From: Flammeovirgaceae bacterium
GTDB lineage: Bacteria > Bacteroidota > Bacteroidia > Cytophagales > Cyclobacteriaceae
NCBI GenBank assembly: GCA_015180985.1
Contig: CP054185.1
Coordinates: forward strand, 3,161,225 to 3,225,224
DNA: 64,000 nucleotides
Reading direction: 5' to 3'
Within the stretch, counting starts at the first letter, position 1. The number at the start of each line of letters is the position of its first letter. The position numbers and the translations under genes are program-made. Below, piece by piece: positions 28,901 through 37,276 of this stretch. The notes under the pieces are model-generated. The model searched no databases, was not told the origin of the DNA, and saw nothing but the letters and a program-made list of their open reading frames with translations.

Positions 28901-31900
28901 TACGTTAGGAGGTTCGCCAACGGCATCGGGAGGTTCTGGTTCCTACTCATATACTTGGACAGGTCCTGGCTCACCAGCTTCGACTGCCAACCCGGTTCAC
29001 ACCATGCCTGACCCCGGGGCAACCGATCAAACGTATAACTACCAGATTATTGTAACTGATGGCAATAATTGCTCCTCAACGCCTTCCATTAAGCAAATTA
29101 CGGTAAAGAATTTATCTCAAAATGTAACTATCGACCAACCTACCACCTACTTTTTTACCGTTAATAGTAACCCTGTTGAACTCGTTGGAAACCCGCCTGG
29201 AGGTGTTTTCTCTGGTGTGGGTGTAACACAACTTAGCGGCACCTATCAGTTCGATCCAGAACTGGCTGGTGTAAATACCTCTCCTGGCTGGCCAGTAACG
29301 TACACAGCCACCCTTTCGAACGGATGCACTAAAAGTGTGGTTCAGAATTTTGAAGTAGCCAATGCCTATGATGTTTTTCCTAACCTCGAAGTACAGTATT
29401 GTAACAATGAAGGTTCCGTGCTCCTGGAGATCTCGCCTGCCATTATCACCGAAATTCAAAATTTTATAAATACCTGGAATACAGTTTATGTACCAAATTA
29501 TGGTTACTCGCCCCTTAAGTCTACTATTTCAGGAATCATCCGTAATGAATATGCTACTTACTATGGGCAAAATAATGGCGTTCAAAAGGTGCCGGGAACC
29601 TATACTGTAGGCGGATGGACACTTGACAACTATCGATTCTATCCATCCCAGTTCCTTACCGACCAAGCCTATCCGCCTGGTGGCGGAATCTATGGAACTT
29701 GCCCTACTTGCACATACGCTTTTATTTCTGTTTTCGTTGAGTTTGCCAATCCACTGGCAACTGCACCATATAATATGCCGATTGGTTCTGATTTCGGTTG
29801 GCGATTTAATAATGGTTCTGTTGCTGCCTTTTCATTTAACGGTGAATTTGTAAATATTAATCCTGTACCAATAGTAAGTTTTGCAGGACTTAATACCAGC
29901 TACTGTAATATTAATACAAATTTTACCTTAACCGGAAATAAACCAGGCGGATCATTTGAAATCAGTAATGACCCGTATAACGAAAACCCTTCTACTTTTG
30001 GGGATGTTGTAGGTGACGGTATTAAAGATGTAACCGAAGGAATTGCTCCGGGTTTAGGTGAATTTAATCCGCAAGAAGCCTTTGAAGGAGCTGCTTCAGC
30101 AGTTACAAAATGGATACGATATTCAGTTGACCCAGGTACGGTGGGTTCGGATGGCGTAACCGGTTGTGTGGGAAGGCAAATCAGAGGAACCACCATTTAT
30201 CCATCCGATCCGGTTGTATTCCGGTCAATTGTACCACCCAACAATACCGAATTTTGTTACGAAGGAGCGAGTATTAATATTACCATGGGATTTACAGCAG
30301 GAGGTCCGGCTATTACCAGCGGAATTTCATACAGCGGTTACGGAATATCGGACAGCGGAAATGGTGTTGGGGTATTCACACCTAAAACTGCGTTCGACCA
30401 ACAAGCCCCCGGAGCAACAACGCCACAAACCATAGTTATCACCGCCAACTACACAAATGCCCAGGGTTGTGTTTACTCAATAAACCGTAGTTACATTGTA
30501 CGACCAAAGCCTGCACTTACAGTAACGGTAACTGATGTCTCAACGAACAATCCACCTCCCGACAATAATTTCTGTTATAATGACGCTGACCTGACTGTAC
30601 TTGGGAATCAGCCACCCAGCAGCACCTATAAGTATGAAATTGAATACCTGACTTTGGGTTATGTACAAACTATAAATTCACACACTTTCACATTTGATCC
30701 AAGTTTTTACTTTGACGATGCTGTAACACGAGGAGCAAGCAACACCAGTGACGCAACTTTTAGAGTTACCTACATTGTAACAGACGCAGTCATTGGGTGT
30801 ACTGCCTCTACATCATTCATTTTTGCCGTCTCTCCGTTAGCTGAGATCACAATCAGCGGAATAAATGACGGGGACATTTTCTGTTCTAATGTCCAACCTT
30901 TCCCAATTACATTTGCCCCTATAAATGGTGTACTGCGAATCAATGGTGCCCCCACTCCATTAAATCCAGTAACAAGCAGTATCAGTTCAGTTCAACTTCC
31001 TGTAAATGACAACGTAACGATAAGTTATGAATATTTCTCAGGGGTCTCCCAGTGTGTTACTACTAAAACCTATACAATCAGCCAGGTAGATGCTCCAAAG
31101 GCAACATTTTCAACTACTCCGATTTGTGATGGCGATCCTGCCACTTATACAGCCGGACCTGATCCTGATAACCATTCGTGGAAATGGGTCCTTGGTGATT
31201 CCATACGATCAGGAACAACCACTGAAACAATTAACCATGTTTTTCCAGGTCTTGCAGGAGCTACTCAAACTTCTTATCTAATACGACTCATTGTAACAAA
31301 TGGTCCCAGTGCTCTTAAAGTTTGTCGTGATAGTACTGAGGCCATTCAGGTAATTGGAGCTTATCCTCGCGTAGACTTTGACTATTCTAATGTTTGTAAA
31401 AACGATTTCACTAAATTCTCCATTAGTTCCAATATACCAATTGCGTCCGCTCAATGGAATTTTGGCGATGGTTTTACCTTACCGAACAATCCATTAAACA
31501 ACAGTATTCCCGGTGGAACACATGGTGGGCAAACTACTGCAACATACGGAGCACCTGAACATCGCTATTCTACGGCCAACAACCGTTACCTGGTAAGTTT
31601 AATCGGACGTACTGCAACAAATGTTGGTGCATGCCCCGACACTATACAACACCAAGTTGGAATTCTTGAAAAACTAAAGCCGAATATTACCTATCCCTAT
31701 AAAATGGATTCTATTCCGGGAGGTTTATGGATTGAAGAAGATCGTTCCAACACATCAACATGGTCATTCGCTGCACTAACAGGTAAAACAGTGATGACCA
31801 ATACTATAGGTAATGTCTGGATAACTAATCCTTCTGGAAATTACAGAGAGTCTGACAATTCTTATGTCAACAGCCCTTGTTTTGACCTATCGGCATTTAC

Positions 31901-33212
31901 TAAACCTGTATTTTCCATGCAATATTGGGCCAACACCGATCCGGGTAAAGACGGTGCATTACTACAATCTTCGATTGATGGAGGCGCAACCTGGCAAGTA
32001 GTTGGAACTACAACCTCAGGGATCAACTGGTATGAAAACCAAACAATCTCTTCAGCTCCTGGCGGTTTTAATCAATACGGATGGACAGGAAGAACACAAC
32101 AGGATTGGCTGACAGCAAAAAACTCTATTGATGTATTGGCCGGCAACAACAACGTACGTTTTAGAATTGCTTTTTCAAGCGATGAGCGTGATGAATTTGA
32201 TGGCTTTGCCTTCAATGATGTTATCATTGAAGAACGTAACCGGATAATGCTGGTTGAACATTTCAGCAATAGTGATGTCGACAATCCGCTTATTCCGGCA
32301 AGTAATAATAATTACAATTCTCATTTACCTCTAAATGATGCTGAGGTTGTTAAAGTTCAATACCATGCTAGCTTTCCCGATGCCGATGCTATAAATGCGG
32401 CCAACCCTTCCGATCATAATGCCCGAATAGCTTATTACGGGGTAACAAATCAAACCATTCCAATCGGTTTCATAGATGGCGCACGCGATCTTACTGCCCC
32501 ATTTGGATTTGCTTTACCTGCTAATCCTAATAATGGATGGTGGAACGATTTTAAACTAAAGCGATCACTAACTTCCTCACCTTATTCACTTTCAGTTAAA
32601 ACACTTCCACTGCTTGGATCAGATACCTTAAGAGTAAATGTTGTTTTTTCAAAAATAGGTACTGTTCTAGGGAACAAAGCCACTTTGCTCGTTGCCGTAG
32701 TTGAAAAGAATGTTTCAGGAAACCAGCATGTACTACGCAAATTTTTACCTTCACCTGCCGGTACACTGATTGACCAGATCACTTCAGACTCTCTTGTGTT
32801 TGATTGGCGACCGGTTGACATTACTAACCTAAATAATATCGCCATTGTTGCCTTTATTCAGGATATGACCACCAAAGAAGTTCATCAGGCAACAATTGAC
32901 ATTGCGCCAACCTTCATACCCAGTGGAGTGATCACCGCCATCGAAGATGCGGCCTTTGCCGAAAAAATTGAGTTGTACCCTAACCCGGCCAGCCATGAAC
33001 TGAACATTCTGCTGCCCGAACCGGCACGCTCAACTACACCGTTTGTGCTGATGGATGCCCACGGCCGCAGTCTGGTTGAACAACAGTTTTCAGCCGGCCA
33101 GCAGATGAAAACCATCAACACCAGCCAACTGGCTGCTGGCCTGTACATTCTGCAGATTAAATCGCAACAGGGCACGGCACGGAAGAAAGTGATGATTGTG
33201 CACGGCCGGTAG
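25962..33212 (+). CDS. Giant T9SS-exported surface protein, 2416 aa
   Basis: Signal peptide (MNMNTYKYLFLKLLFLLLSISFSPAFSQ) and C-terminal type A sorting domain (IELYPNPASHELNILLPE, LAAGLYILQIKS, KKVMIV), so export by the T9SS is expected. In order: five fibronectin-III-like modules of two kinds (about 30-600), a Big_5/SbsA Ig-like domain (about 605-720), beta domains, PKD-like domains (about 965-1045, 1710-1790, 1800-1910, the last with AQWNFGDGFTLP), a MAM/jelly-roll-like region (about 1930-2090), an Omp28/thioredoxin-like region (about 2095-2320: IMLVEHFSNSD, IGFIDGARDL), and the sorting domain (about 2325-2416). The start overlaps the stop of the lipoprotein gene (TGATG). The body is AT-richer than neighbours while the sorting-domain DNA returns to genome-like GC. 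Likely an adhesin or matrix protein; ligand unknown. Confidence 0.9.
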   Translation: MNMNTYKYLFLKLLFLLLSISFSPAFSQVSGGSFTATTCADGDVTWTNPGTINTILIFAKAGSAITVGTPTSNESSYTASTTFGSGTVYQNDPEAFCIYKSSTSGTSVSITNLTPGTTYHFLAYNVNGTTYSAPHTFSGGPTSTLANASSVQTISDNNQVTLNWTNPTCFDEVMVIAKPTTTIAGTPTGDGSAYTADADFGGSGTSFDVTGKVVYKNNGTSVSVTGLTNGTTYFFRIFTRKGTTWSNGVEVSAIPFAPASGGSFSQACLNTGTPIWTNPGTVGTIVVFAKSGSAITVGTPTSNISTYTNNAAFGSGTPYQHDANAYCIYKGTGTSINITALSPGTTYHFLVFNANGTSYSPAHTFSGNTLTTPPNVTGLAGSPSANSVSLSWTNPACFDEVLMVAKTSTISGTPTGDGSGYTAESDFSGAGTIFDTSGKVVYKGSGNSVNVTGLSISTTYFFKVFTRKGTTWSAGIEISTTTICTPTNATGLTISDTNTTGTIGWTNPACLDEVMIVVKQGSAVTGTPTGDGTAYTANLDFTSGSSSVFDGGKVVYKGSTSTQTVTNLTAGNVYYFTIFTRKGTLWSSGISISTATGPPLVTGFNPVDNSTGIPTDQVFTITFNEDVFISSAAFTGSNNLIEFDKSGSGDLVVNRDGSGPDGSISIVGNVATITLSTQLEVNTAYNILIGNRVFRDGSTNHYTGTTAGNWNFTTTSGVTITAPVVGTCLGQFSTLGDIVIAEVNNNNLQGTNSGTLTLVLGFDKTGYVFNPSVSGVTATFSPGGDIQAITVTSITFTQATFSIQFDASARNETDIITISGLKVSRDGSMAPPAIVVVKPTSTLSIQGISPDITTLATINGGTAPSAPTVVYPAGDNSYCVNDNFSSISISATDPDPAPETFNWYNDAALTSVNAINASSRTVAQLIGASPSPGTYIRYVTQVDGCESVASTVTIIITSLPVANAGPNLTGVNAVCSGSSVTLGGSPTASGGSGSYSYTWTGPGSPASTANPVHTMPDPGATDQTYNYQIIVTDGNNCSSTPSIKQITVKNLSQNVTIDQPTTYFFTVNSNPVELVGNPPGGVFSGVGVTQLSGTYQFDPELAGVNTSPGWPVTYTATLSNGCTKSVVQNFEVANAYDVFPNLEVQYCNNEGSVLLEISPAIITEIQNFINTWNTVYVPNYGYSPLKSTISGIIRNEYATYYGQNNGVQKVPGTYTVGGWTLDNYRFYPSQFLTDQAYPPGGGIYGTCPTCTYAFISVFVEFANPLATAPYNMPIGSDFGWRFNNGSVAAFSFNGEFVNINPVPIVSFAGLNTSYCNINTNFTLTGNKPGGSFEISNDPYNENPSTFGDVVGDGIKDVTEGIAPGLGEFNPQEAFEGAASAVTKWIRYSVDPGTVGSDGVTGCVGRQIRGTTIYPSDPVVFRSIVPPNNTEFCYEGASINITMGFTAGGPAITSGISYSGYGISDSGNGVGVFTPKTAFDQQAPGATTPQTIVITANYTNAQGCVYSINRSYIVRPKPALTVTVTDVSTNNPPPDNNFCYNDADLTVLGNQPPSSTYKYEIEYLTLGYVQTINSHTFTFDPSFYFDDAVTRGASNTSDATFRVTYIVTDAVIGCTASTSFIFAVSPLAEITISGINDGDIFCSNVQPFPITFAPINGVLRINGAPTPLNPVTSSISSVQLPVNDNVTISYEYFSGVSQCVTTKTYTISQVDAPKATFSTTPICDGDPATYTAGPDPDNHSWKWVLGDSIRSGTTTETINHVFPGLAGATQTSYLIRLIVTNGPSALKVCRDSTEAIQVIGAYPRVDFDYSNVCKNDFTKFSISSNIPIASAQWNFGDGFTLPNNPLNNSIPGGTHGGQTTATYGAPEHRYSTANNRYLVSLIGRTATNVGACPDTIQHQVGILEKLKPNITYPYKMDSIPGGLWIEEDRSNTSTWSFAALTGKTVMTNTIGNVWITNPSGNYRESDNSYVNSPCFDLSAFTKPVFSMQYWANTDPGKDGALLQSSIDGGATWQVVGTTTSGINWYENQTISSAPGGFNQYGWTGRTQQDWLTAKNSIDVLAGNNNVRFRIAFSSDERDEFDGFAFNDVIIEERNRIMLVEHFSNSDVDNPLIPASNNNYNSHLPLNDAEVVKVQYHASFPDADAINAANPSDHNARIAYYGVTNQTIPIGFIDGARDLTAPFGFALPANPNNGWWNDFKLKRSLTSSPYSLSVKTLPLLGSDTLRVNVVFSKIGTVLGNKATLLVAVVEKNVSGNQHVLRKFLPSPAGTLIDQITSDSLVFDWRPVDITNLNNIAIVAFIQDMTTKEVHQATIDIAPTFIPSGVITAIEDAAFAEKIELYPNPASHELNILLPEPARSTTPFVLMDAHGRSLVEQQFSAGQQMKTINTSQLAAGLYILQIKSQQGTARKKVMIVHGR
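26050..27760 (+). repeat. Tandem module repeats in the giant surface gene
   Basis: Five modules of about 330 bases in the order A-B-A-B-B. A modules contain AITVGTPTSN and GTTYHFL; B modules contain GTPTGDGSAYTA, GKVVYK and FTRKGT. Proteins are highly alike between copies but codons differ, so the duplications are not very recent. Confidence 0.85.
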
Positions 33213-33235
33213 TACTTACCCACTTTATCAGCATC

Positions 33236-33325
33236 CCTGAAAATCGAAAGCTTAACTTTCGATTTTCAGGTTAAATATGTAGCTTCAACCCTGAAAAACA
33301 GAAGTATAACTATCAATTTTCAGGG
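33236..33325. repeat. Nested palindromes upstream of the DUF4143 ATPase gene
   Basis: Two inverted repeats: 33236-33250 pairs perfectly with 33256-33270 (15-bp stem, loop CTTAA), and CCCTGAAAA (33289-33297) pairs with TTTTCAGGG (33317-33325). All four arms share CTGAAAA/TTTTCAG, so the octamer occurs four times in 90 bases, ending 1 base before the ATG of the ATPase. No T-run follows, so it is not an ordinary terminator; it may be an operator, a leader structure or a mobile-element end. Confidence 0.6.
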
Positions 33326-33326
33326 T

Positions 33327-34490
33327 ATGATAGCCAGAATGGCGGAAAATGAGGTTTTAGAATTGCTGAGCACTTTCCCGGTGGTAGGCCTGGTAGGCCC
33401 GCGGCAGGTAGGCAAAACCACCCTTGCACATCAGGTAACTGGCCGGATGAATCGGGAAGTGGTTTACCTCGACCTGGAGCTACCCGAAGATATTGCTAAA
33501 CTGCAACAGCCTGCCCTATACCTTAAAGAACATACCGATAAATGCGTTGTGTTGGACGAAATTCAGCGAATGCCCGAACTGTTTCCGGTATTACGCTCCC
33601 TTATTGACCAGAACCGCATCCCCGGGCGATTCATCATCCTGGGTTCCGCTACTCCCAATTTACTCATCAACAGTTCTGAATCCTTTGCCGGGAGAATTGC
33701 CTACAAAGAATTGATGCCGCTAAGCCTGTCAGAAATAAACCACACAACTACTTTGGAGAAACATTGGCTACAGGGTGGCTTTCCCGATTCGCTGTTAGCG
33801 GCCAACAGCCAGGCCAGTTTCAGGTGGCGAAGAAACTTTATCCAGACATACCTTGAAAAGGATTTACCCTTACTCGGCTTACAAACTAACCTGAACCGGC
33901 TCCGTGAGTTTGTTACCATGCTGGCCTCAGCCCAGGCACAGTTATGGAAAGCTGAAGCTTTTGCCAGAGCCCTGGGAGTAACAGCACCGGTCATTAAGCG
34001 TTACCTGCATTACCTTGAGAACGCATTTCTGGTTGAAGTACTTCAGCCTTACTATGTTAATATAAAAAAACGGTTGGTCAAATCTCCGAAAGTGTACATC
34101 CGCGATACCGGCTTACTTCATACCTTATTGCGAATTGAGACTTTCGAAGAACTCCAGAATCAGGTTGCTATTGGCCAATCCTGGGAAACCTATGTGATCA
34201 GTCAGGTAAAATGCCAACTTCCGGATAATTGGTCCATGTATTTTTACCGCACGCACGAAGGTGCCGAAGCAGATCTTGTGCTGGTAAAAGGTACCCAACC
34301 CGCAGCATGCTTGGAAATAAAGTACTCCAATGCACCCATGGTCAGCAAGGGTTTACACCATGTAATTGCTGACCTGAAAACAGATAAGAACTTCATTATT
34401 ACACCATCCTCTGAAAAATACCCGGTCGCCCAGAAAATTCAGGTCGTAAATATTCAGGATTTCCTCTCCATTCTTAACGGATGGAAATAA
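33327..34490 (+). CDS. AAA_14 ATPase with DUF4143 domain
   Basis: 387 residues. N-terminal P-loop ATPase: GLVGPRQVGKTTLA (Walker A, about residues 22-31) and CVVLDEIQRMPELF (Walker B), followed by the sensor-like FIILGSATPNLL. The C-terminal DUF4143 half includes RDTGLLHTLL and a restriction-endonuclease-like end (YFYRTHEGAEADLVL, then CLEIKYSNAP) with the E/D...ExK pattern seen in this family. These ATPases are abundant and patchily distributed in Bacteroidota, often as isolated, horizontally moving genes. Here it sits alone between the giant gene and terC, with palindromes at its 5' end. Biological role unknown. Confidence 0.88.
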   Translation: MIARMAENEVLELLSTFPVVGLVGPRQVGKTTLAHQVTGRMNREVVYLDLELPEDIAKLQQPALYLKEHTDKCVVLDEIQRMPELFPVLRSLIDQNRIPGRFIILGSATPNLLINSSESFAGRIAYKELMPLSLSEINHTTTLEKHWLQGGFPDSLLAANSQASFRWRRNFIQTYLEKDLPLLGLQTNLNRLREFVTMLASAQAQLWKAEAFARALGVTAPVIKRYLHYLENAFLVEVLQPYYVNIKKRLVKSPKVYIRDTGLLHTLLRIETFEELQNQVAIGQSWETYVISQVKCQLPDNWSMYFYRTHEGAEADLVLVKGTQPAACLEIKYSNAPMVSKGLHHVIADLKTDKNFIITPSSEKYPVAQKIQVVNIQDFLSILNGWK

Positions 34491-34595
34491 GGGTCTCTAT
34501 TGGTATTCGGTTAACAATCAGCCACTTAAAAGAACCATCAAACCGTTGCGCGATTGCCTGCCTTCGCCTATTTTTAGAGTTCAAACAACCCCTCA

Positions 34596-35411
34596 ATGGA
34601 AATCTTTCTCCATGCCGAAACCTGGCTGGCTCTGCTAACGCTTACCTTTTTTGAGGTTGTTCTCGGCATTGACAACATCATTTTTATTTCCATCATCTCC
34701 AACCGGCTGCCGGTTGAAATACGCGCCCGCACCCGCAACATGGGCCTGATGCTGGCCATGATTGTACGTATTGTGCTGCTGCTGGGCATCACCTGGGTTA
34801 TTACCTTTACCGAACCGCTCTTTACCGTAGGCGATATTATGCCGGCATTCCTGCACAAATACGTTAACATTGAACACGGGTTCAGCGGTCGCGACCTGAT
34901 ACTTGGTTTTGGCGGATTATTTCTGATAGCTAAAAGTACCCGCGAGATAAACCACGAAATGGAAGGTGAAGACGAAGTAATCAATGTAGGAAAAGCCAAA
35001 GTAAACGTTACCGGAATCATCATCCAGATAATTCTCATCGACATTATCTTTTCCTTCGATTCAATCCTCACAGCCGTTGGTTTAACCAACCAGGTGCTTA
35101 TCATGATCTTCGCTGTAATCATATCCATTGGTATTATGATGGTTTTCTCAGGCAAAATAAGCGACTTCATCAACCGCCACCCTTCCATGGAGGTGCTTGC
35201 CCTCGGCTTTTTGATTCTTATCGGCTTTATGTTATTCCTTGAAGGATTAGAGTACGAAATCCCGAAAGGGTACATCTACTTTGCCGTGGCCTTTTCACTG
35301 CTGATTGAAATGGTGAACATACGGGTACGCGGACGAAGGGATAAGAAACGCAAGAAGGAAGAAGAGGAAGAAAAAATGGCTGCTGCCGATCAGTCGGCCG
35401 TTCAGCCTTAA
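34596..35411 (+). CDS. TerC/Alx-family integral membrane protein
   Basis: 271 residues, about seven transmembrane helices. Conserved acidic intramembrane motifs of the TerC family are present: TFFEVVLGIDNIIFISII in helix 1 region and IILIDIIFSFDSILTAVGLT in the second half, with the Asp residues expected for divalent-metal (manganese) export. The C-terminus is a charged Arg/Lys/Glu tail (about 245-271). Family members export Mn(II) and are linked to tellurite resistance or metalation of exported proteins. Four bases separate its stop from the next gene, suggesting an operon. Confidence 0.9.
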   Translation: MEIFLHAETWLALLTLTFFEVVLGIDNIIFISIISNRLPVEIRARTRNMGLMLAMIVRIVLLLGITWVITFTEPLFTVGDIMPAFLHKYVNIEHGFSGRDLILGFGGLFLIAKSTREINHEMEGEDEVINVGKAKVNVTGIIIQIILIDIIFSFDSILTAVGLTNQVLIMIFAVIISIGIMMVFSGKISDFINRHPSMEVLALGFLILIGFMLFLEGLEYEIPKGYIYFAVAFSLLIEMVNIRVRGRRDKKRKKEEEEEKMAAADQSAVQP

Positions 35412-35415
35412 AAAA

Positions 35416-35943
35416 ATGCCCGCTTCATCGCACCAATACCCCATCGGAAAATTTGAACCCAGGGAAACCTATACGCCTCAGGAAATTACTGCCTTTCTGC
35501 TGAATATTAAATTATTACCTTCTAAGATTGAAGCTCTGTATCGGCAATTTAAACCCGCGCAACTTGACCTGACTTACCGTGAAGATGGATGGACAGCCCG
35601 ACAGATTATTCATCACCTGGCCGACAGCCACATGAACGCTTACATCCGTACCAAGTGGACGCTAACAGAAGACACACCCTTGATTAAAGCCTATGATGAA
35701 AAAAACTGGGCTAAAACACCGGATGTTCAAACCGACCCGGTTGTTTCCATTGAACTGCTCCATGTACTCCATAAGAAGTGGGTCAGCTTGTTGCGCACAC
35801 TCAAACCATCCGACCTCGAACGAAGTTTTATCCATCCGGAAACAAAAAAGCACATCCGACTGGATCGCCTCATAGCTTTATACGCATGGCATGGCGAACA
35901 CCATTTGGCGCATCTTGCATTGATTTTAGATCGAAGATTGTAG
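35416..35943 (+). CDS. DinB/YfiT-like putative metal-dependent hydrolase or thiol transferase
   Basis: 175 residues with the DinB four-helix fold. The three metal-binding histidines of the YfiT/BstA group are visible: HHLADSHMN (first helix pair) and AWHGEHHLAHL near the C-terminus; GWTARQIIHH is the characteristic strand-helix entry. Bacillithiol S-transferase activity is known for relatives; Bacteroidota members are usually annotated this way. It starts 4 bp after terC. Its last codons (LDRRL and stop) run into the left arm of the S23 element, so its native C-terminus may have been altered by that insertion. Confidence 0.85.
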   Translation: MPASSHQYPIGKFEPRETYTPQEITAFLLNIKLLPSKIEALYRQFKPAQLDLTYREDGWTARQIIHHLADSHMNAYIRTKWTLTEDTPLIKAYDEKNWAKTPDVQTDPVVSIELLHVLHKKWVSLLRTLKPSDLERSFIHPETKKHIRLDRLIALYAWHGEHHLAHLALILDRRL

Positions 35944-36338
35944 ATTTTAGATTTTAGATTGATGAATTCAGGGATTCTGAAACAGCGCACCAAACGTTTT
36001 GCACTTGATGTAACTGAATTTTGCATGGATTTAAAACCTACATTGTCAATTTTAGCTTATTCAAAGCAACTAATACGAAGTTCCAGTTCGGTAGGTGCCA
36101 ATTACCGGGCTGCCTGTCGTGCAAAATCACGCGCTGACTTTATTAACAAATTGAAAATTGTGGAAGAAGAGGCAGATGAATCGATCTACTTTATTGAGCT
36201 AATCATAGAACTTGAGCCGGATTCGAAAACGAAAGGTGAGATGCTACTGAAAGAAGGTAATGAATTACTTGCCATCATCGTAGCTTCAATCAACACATCA
36301 CGTAAGCAAAAGGGATAACACAATCTAAAATCTACAAT
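35937..36338 (+). mobile_element. IVS-like element: S23 gene between inverted repeats
   Basis: ATTGTAGATTTTAGATT (35937-35953) is perfectly inverted at 36322-36338, enclosing only the four-helix-bundle gene. The left arm contains an extra TAGATTTT unit. The left arm contains the stop codon of the DinB gene and the right arm touches the TTG start of the hydrolase gene, as if inserted into a tight operon junction. 23S rRNA intervening sequences are likewise stem-bounded and can encode S23 proteins. Mobility is an inference. Confidence 0.5.
35962..36318 (+). CDS. S23 / four-helix-bundle protein (23S rRNA IVS-type)
   Basis: 118 residues from ATG 35962 (a TTG one codon earlier is less likely). 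Matches the four-helix-bundle family first found in 23S rRNA intervening sequences: RTKRFALDVTEFCMDL, then the hallmark YSKQLIRSSSSVGANYRAAC and KSRADFINKLKIVEEEADESIYFIELI. The fold is shared with bAvd, an accessory protein of diversity-generating retroelements, which binds nucleic acid and reverse transcriptase, but no reverse transcriptase is seen here. Function outside rRNA is unknown. Flanked at once by inverted repeats (see the element entry). Confidence 0.9.
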   Translation: MNSGILKQRTKRFALDVTEFCMDLKPTLSILAYSKQLIRSSSSVGANYRAACRAKSRADFINKLKIVEEEADESIYFIELIIELEPDSKTKGEMLLKEGNELLAIIVASINTSRKQKG

Positions 36339-37276
36339 TGAATTACTCACCCCCCATCTTCCTCTTTAACGGTCACCTGGAAACCATCTACCCGGCCTTG
36401 CTCCGAAAAGTAACCTTGCAGCCTTACCACCGCGAACGGATTACCACACCCGACAATGACTTTCTGGATTTGGACTGGCTGAAACAGGGTTCGGAAAAGC
36501 TGGTCATTATTTCACATGGGCTGGAAGGGAATACCCACCGGGCCTACATAAAAGGAATGGCCCGCGCCCTTTTTCTCAATGGCTTTGATGTTTTAGCCTG
36601 GAACTACCGCGGCTGCAGCGAAGAAATGAACCGCCAACTTCGGTTTTACCACAGCGGGGCCACCGATGACCTGGCTGTAGTAATCAATCATGCAGTTAAA
36701 CAACAGTACAAAGCAATAAACCTGGTGGGCTTTAGTCTGGGCGGAAACCTGACCCTGAAATACCTGGGTGAACCCCGCAAGCACCCGGATGTACTCAGGA
36801 AAGCCATCGTATTCTCCGTACCGTTAGACCTGCACACCAGTTGCCTGAAGATATCGCAACCTTCCAACTGGATTTATGCCAACCGTTTCCTGGTAAGCCT
36901 GAAAGAAAAGGTACAACGCAAAGCCAGGATGATGCCGGAACTGGATAGTAAAGGATTAGGAAAAATAAAAAGCCTGATGGAATTTGATGACGTTATTACG
37001 GGGCCGCTCCATGGATTCAGCAATGCACTCGACTACTATGCGCAATGCAGTTCAATAAAATTTGTAAACGGTATCAACCACCCTGTGCTTATTATTAACG
37101 CAAAGAATGATCCCTTTTTAAGTAAGGAGTGTTATCCGGTTAATGAATTAGAGCATCATAGTAAGGTTAAATTTATCGCCCCGCAACGCGGAGGGCACGT
37201 GGGCTTCGCAGAATTTAATTCAAATGGCTTATATTGGAGCGAACGGCAAGCCATTGCCTTTTTAACACATGATTGA
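36338..37276 (+). CDS. YheT-family alpha/beta hydrolase, TTG start
   Basis: 312 residues. NGHLETIYPALLRKV at the start, GLEGNTHRAYIKGMARAL, the nucleophile elbow GFSLGGN (Ser near residue 132), the acid in INAKNDPFLS and the late His in RGGHVGF complete the YheT/ABHD-type hydrolase pattern. The substrate is unknown; relatives are esterases or lipases. No ATG is available in frame near the start: translation must begin at TTG 36338, whose first base is the last base of the right inverted repeat of the S23 element, suggesting that the original start was displaced. Overlaps the next gene by 8 bases. Confidence 0.87.
   Translation: MNYSPPIFLFNGHLETIYPALLRKVTLQPYHRERITTPDNDFLDLDWLKQGSEKLVIISHGLEGNTHRAYIKGMARALFLNGFDVLAWNYRGCSEEMNRQLRFYHSGATDDLAVVINHAVKQQYKAINLVGFSLGGNLTLKYLGEPRKHPDVLRKAIVFSVPLDLHTSCLKISQPSNWIYANRFLVSLKEKVQRKARMMPELDSKGLGKIKSLMEFDDVITGPLHGFSNALDYYAQCSSIKFVNGINHPVLIINAKNDPFLSKECYPVNELEHHSKVKFIAPQRGGHVGFAEFNSNGLYWSERQAIAFLTHD

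Noticed and set aside
35959-36340. Diversity-generating retroelement, because S23 resembles the bAvd protein
   Set aside because: No reverse transcriptase, template repeat or variable-region repeat is visible nearby.
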